DNA of 64,000 bases from Stieleria sp. JC731 (GTDB lineage: Bacteria; Planctomycetota; Planctomycetia; Pirellulales; Pirellulaceae), in NCBI RefSeq assembly GCF_020966635.1, contig NZ_JAJKFQ010000003.1:62001-126000 (forward strand), given 5' to 3'. The first letter of the stretch is position 1. Every line of letters begins with the position of its first letter. A program made the position numbers and the translations under genes. Below, in pieces: positions 61,489-64,000 of the stretch. Under the pieces are notes generated by a model. The model was not told the origin of the DNA. It saw only the letters and a list, made by a program, of their open reading frames with translations, and made no database searches.

Positions 61489-63323
61489 CGCATTACCTCA
61501 CCGCGCTCGGTTGTTCTAAAAACCGTCTCGGTAAATGAGTTGATCGATACGTACTTCGCAAAAAACTGATTCAACACCGAAGCCATCAAAAACGCGCCGG
61601 TGCCTTCGAATCCAGACTCGTCAATGTTCAGCGTGATCTCGGTTCCGCGTGCAAAACTAAGTGGACCATCGGTCGAAATGGGACGAGTGACCGGCTTTGA
61701 TTCGACAGATCGAACCGCATCGACCTGTTTGTTGACAAGAACGTTGTTGACATCGGAGTACAACGAAAGCAGTTCACGCAGTGCGCTGGCACTGCCGTCA
61801 GTGTTGGTCAACGAGAGATAGTTCAGCGACAAATGGCTGATCAAACGCCACGTGGTCTGACCGTTCTCATAGCTTCGCGAAGGCTCAGGCTTCGTCGGAC
61901 CGGCGAGGCAACGTACCGCCTTTACCGGTGCGCTGATTTCCAGTGTAAAGTCTGTCTCGCCCACCCCAACCGGCATCTGCAACGGCAAATCGCGGTTGGT
62001 ACAGATCGTATCAATCCCCAGTTGCCTGAGCTGATGTGAATACGGAGCTTCATTGGCGTCGACCAGCGAGATAAACGTTTCGCTGCCGACATAGCTGGAC
62101 CGAGGCCCATACTGCCGGTGTTTTGCCGAAAGCACTCGAGGGCGGCGAATCACAGAATAGAACGCCCGTTTCTGTTGATCCGCAGCAACATCGTTCAACT
62201 GATAAAACGGTTTGAACTCCTGTTCCCGATCATTGTTGTTGCCGTAACCACGGACGTCTTTGACCGAGTAGACTTCGAAGTCAATCGGACGGGTTCGATC
62301 AGGAAGGACTTGGTATTGCGAAAACCGTTCGCTTAGATGAATCCTATCAGCTCGTTTTTCAAACAGATTGATTGCCGGCGAGCAGTGTAGTGCAAAGTGT
62401 GACTCGTCGACGCGATTGGTAAGCCGTGGATCGCGACGATTCAGTAAGATCGCGATTTCAATCGCTTGATCATCGCACTTTCCAAAGCTTTCCTTCAGGT
62501 GACAAAGGTTCGCAAACATGAACCTTTGCGGGAACGCAAAGTATTCTTGCAGTAGCCGGTAACCGCTAAACGATCGCGGCCCGCTGGGTATCAAAGCGTT
62601 TTCGTCTTCAAACCCGAGCGGTTGCACATTGCTTTTGCCATGTCTAACAGTCCAAGGTGATTTTGAACCGGCCGGACGAAAAGCGATGCCAACGACGTTC
62701 GACATCAGCTGTTCGTACAAACGCATCGGAACGTCAGAGCTTCCGCGAATAAACAGTGGCAGAGATTCGATTGACAACTGATTGATGTTCAAGCCCGCAG
62801 TCGCGTCGAAGCGGAATACCAAAGCGGCTTTTACAGACGGATCGTCCGGTAAACCGAGCGTTGCGTTGTCGCGTGAAAAATAATCTGCCTTTGAGAACTT
62901 CAACGGCCACAGCTTCACCGAGTGCGCCGTTCGAAAGGTGCAGCGAGTCTGTTCGCCTTTGCCCAGCAGACTTTGTAATGTTGTGCCGCGAGCGATTTCG
63001 AAGCCATCGACCAACGCACCTTCGGTCAAGTCAGGTTGAAAGTTAACGACCGTCATCGACGGCTGAGGTGCCAAGTAGTGCGGGCAAACCATTTCCAGCA
63101 GGTGCTGAGTAAACCGCGGAAATTCGGCGTCAAGCTTTAGCTGAATACGCGCCGCCAATAGCGCGAATCCTTCGAACAATCGTTCGACGTAGGGGTCAGC
63201 GCACTCAAAGTCATCGATCCCAAGTCGACTGGCGATCTTGGGATATTCCGCAGCGAATTCGGCCCCCGATTCGCGGACAAATTGCAATTCTTGGTTGTAG
63301 TACGTCAGTAGGCGTGGATCCAT
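61452..63323 (-). CDS. tssF: T6SS baseplate protein TssF
   Basis: The N-terminus MDPRLLTYYNQELQFVRESGAEFA...YPKIASRLGI is highly characteristic, as are DPYVERLFEGFALLAARIQLKLDAEFPRFTQHLLEMVCPHYLAP and the C-terminal GTEITLNIDESGFEGTGAFLMASVLNQFFAKYVSINSFTETVFRT. TssF bridges TssK, TssG and the sheath in the baseplate. 623 residues, typical. The start lies 12 bp after the tssE stop. Confidence 0.96.
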   Translation of the reverse strand: MDPRLLTYYNQELQFVRESGAEFAAEYPKIASRLGIDDFECADPYVERLFEGFALLAARIQLKLDAEFPRFTQHLLEMVCPHYLAPQPSMTVVNFQPDLTEGALVDGFEIARGTTLQSLLGKGEQTRCTFRTAHSVKLWPLKFSKADYFSRDNATLGLPDDPSVKAALVFRFDATAGLNINQLSIESLPLFIRGSSDVPMRLYEQLMSNVVGIAFRPAGSKSPWTVRHGKSNVQPLGFEDENALIPSGPRSFSGYRLLQEYFAFPQRFMFANLCHLKESFGKCDDQAIEIAILLNRRDPRLTNRVDESHFALHCSPAINLFEKRADRIHLSERFSQYQVLPDRTRPIDFEVYSVKDVRGYGNNNDREQEFKPFYQLNDVAADQQKRAFYSVIRRPRVLSAKHRQYGPRSSYVGSETFISLVDANEAPYSHQLRQLGIDTICTNRDLPLQMPVGVGETDFTLEISAPVKAVRCLAGPTKPEPSRSYENGQTTWRLISHLSLNYLSLTNTDGSASALRELLSLYSDVNNVLVNKQVDAVRSVESKPVTRPISTDGPLSFARGTEITLNIDESGFEGTGAFLMASVLNQFFAKYVSINSFTETVFRTTERGEVMRWPARMGRRHTL

Positions 63324-63335
63324 GATGTGGCTTCC

Positions 63336-63833
63336 TTACACCTCGTGAATGTTGACGTCGCCGGTTTCCAAATCCAGCTCCGATCGCAAATACAATCGTT
63401 CGGGATAAGGACGCGCCCAGAGCTCGCCTTCGATTTCAAAGGTCAGCGAACTCGTAAGCGGATTTTCCGGATCCTTCTTGCCGCGGACTTCCAGGGTTTC
63501 GGCAAGAATCCGAGGCTCGAAATCTAGAATTGCTTGGCGAAGTGCTTGCTGGACGTCTTCAACGTGCAAGCCCGACACCGTTTTTCCGGTCAAGTCAGGA
63601 ATCCCGTAGTTGATCACGGAACGACGGACTTCCTTATATTCAGACAAGTCTTCTGCGGCAGCCAGATGGCAGGTGTTTAAAAGCCACGCGAGATCGCGCA
63701 GAACAGCTGCACGCAAACGATGAATCGAGAAAACACGCTTGTCACGCGCTTCTTGATTCTGATTCGGTTGCTCGTCTGTTAGCCGATCCAGCAGCGACGG
63801 AAACAACTGTTCTTGGGAACTTAGGTCAGCCAT
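63336..63833 (-). CDS. tssE: T6SS baseplate protein TssE (gp25-like)
   Basis: TssE is the phage gp25-like baseplate wedge. The C-terminal gp25 region is visible (INYGIPDLTGKTVSGLHVEDVQQALRQAILDFEPRIL and TLEVRG), and the N-terminal part with LFPSLLDRLTDEQP is typical. 165 residues. Its start shares the A with the stop of the upstream partial gene (TGATG), so the two are coupled. Confidence 0.93.
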   Translation of the reverse strand: MADLSSQEQLFPSLLDRLTDEQPNQNQEARDKRVFSIHRLRAAVLRDLAWLLNTCHLAAAEDLSEYKEVRRSVINYGIPDLTGKTVSGLHVEDVQQALRQAILDFEPRILAETLEVRGKKDPENPLTSSLTFEIEGELWARPYPERLYLRSELDLETGDVNIHEV

Positions 63834-64000
63834 CAGTCGGCCACCGAATCAGAAGAGACCGCTTCGGTCGGCTCAGCTTCTGCTGAAGGATGCTCCGGAA
63901 CTTCGTTCACACTGATTTTCCGAATCTCCATCAACGCCAGTTCACTTGAATCGGTGACCAACATTCGCTGACCTTTACCAACGTAAAAATCTTCGATGGA
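63833..64000 (-). CDS. C-terminal end of a T6SS accessory protein, probably TagJ/ImpE (5' end outside window)
   Basis: The last 55 codons of a minus-strand gene are present. They encode FYVGKGQRMLVTDSSELALMEI and then a charged, Glu/Ser-rich tail ending SSDSVAD. The GQRMLVTDSSELALMEIRKI stretch resembles the end of ImpE/TagJ, a small accessory protein usually next to tssE and clpV. TGATG overlap with tssE supports one operon. With so little sequence the name is tentative. Confidence 0.5.
   Translation of the reverse strand, partial: SIEDFYVGKGQRMLVTDSSELALMEIRKISVNEVPEHPSAEAEPTEAVSSDSVAD

Noticed and set aside
1..64000. tRNA, rRNA, CRISPR array, prophage or complete insertion sequence
   Set aside because: I looked in all larger gaps and saw no cloverleaf, rRNA core sequence, regularly spaced direct repeats, integrase or transposase. 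A tRNA or Rfam scan would be needed to exclude small RNAs fully.

Overview
The window is about 64 kb of bacterial chromosome, most likely from a planctomycete of the Rhodopirellula/Pirellulaceae type. The inference rests on the mix of genes: large secreted and lipoprotein families of unknown function, a PQQ-type propeller protein with a DDWPGFRG start, a separate Wza-like lipoprotein pair, many exopolysaccharide genes, a type VI secretion (T6SS) operon, sparse Shine-Dalgarno signals, frequent ATGA/GTGA gene overlaps, and palindromic intergenic repeats. No rRNA, tRNA, CRISPR array or intact insertion sequence was seen.

Region 1 (1-6540): the end of an ABC exporter ATPase, then a ZraSR-like two-component system (membrane histidine kinase plus sigma-54 response regulator). 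Next to it are two divergent genes for secreted proteins, a DUF2202 ferritin-like protein and a Cys-rich protein. Their shared upstream region holds two sigma-54-type promoters and, between them, two 13-bp dyads exactly 33 bp apart. This looks like a self-contained, uncharacterised envelope or metal-stress regulon. A three-copy tandem repeat follows.

Region 2 (6540-24340): a mixed set of genes. It includes a serine hydrolase coupled to a GH62-like arabinofuranosidase, a Dabb protein, bioD, an N-carbamoylputrescine amidase-like nitrilase, a stand-alone TOPRIM protein related to the GyrB C-terminal half, an SGNH/MBOAT O-acetylation pair, three secreted proteins, a family 2 glycosyltransferase, a methyltransferase/UbiA-like membrane protein pair and nhaA. 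Dispersed palindromic repeats sit in several gaps, and one 1.3-kb stretch has no convincing gene.

Region 3 (24700-54640): an acyltransferase/acyl-ACP synthetase, then the exopolysaccharide block. A Wza-like exporter and a companion lipoprotein lie on the minus strand. Divergent from them are a polyprenyl-phosphate sugar-1-phosphate transferase and a run of co-directional genes of about 22 kb. That run opens with a NusG/RfaH-like antiterminator and continues with ugd, fcl, gmd, two Wzy-like polymerases/ligases, a Wzx flippase, at least five glycosyltransferases, an acetyltransferase, a sulfotransferase, a methyltransferase, and a two-domain dehydrogenase / WbuB-like glycosyltransferase / heparinase-II/III triad. 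Together they predict a fucose- and uronic-acid-containing, acetylated and probably sulfated exopolysaccharide made by a Wzx/Wzy route.

Region 4 (54700-64000, minus strand): the 3' part of a T6SS operon. In transcription order it reads TagJ-like (partial), TssE, TssF, TssG, ClpV, an unusual 368-residue Ala-rich repeat protein, a minimal parvulin-type prolyl isomerase, a PAAR protein and a zinc-ribbon methyltransferase. The last four look like an effector/spike module whose members are not core T6SS parts. The remaining core genes should lie beyond position 64000.
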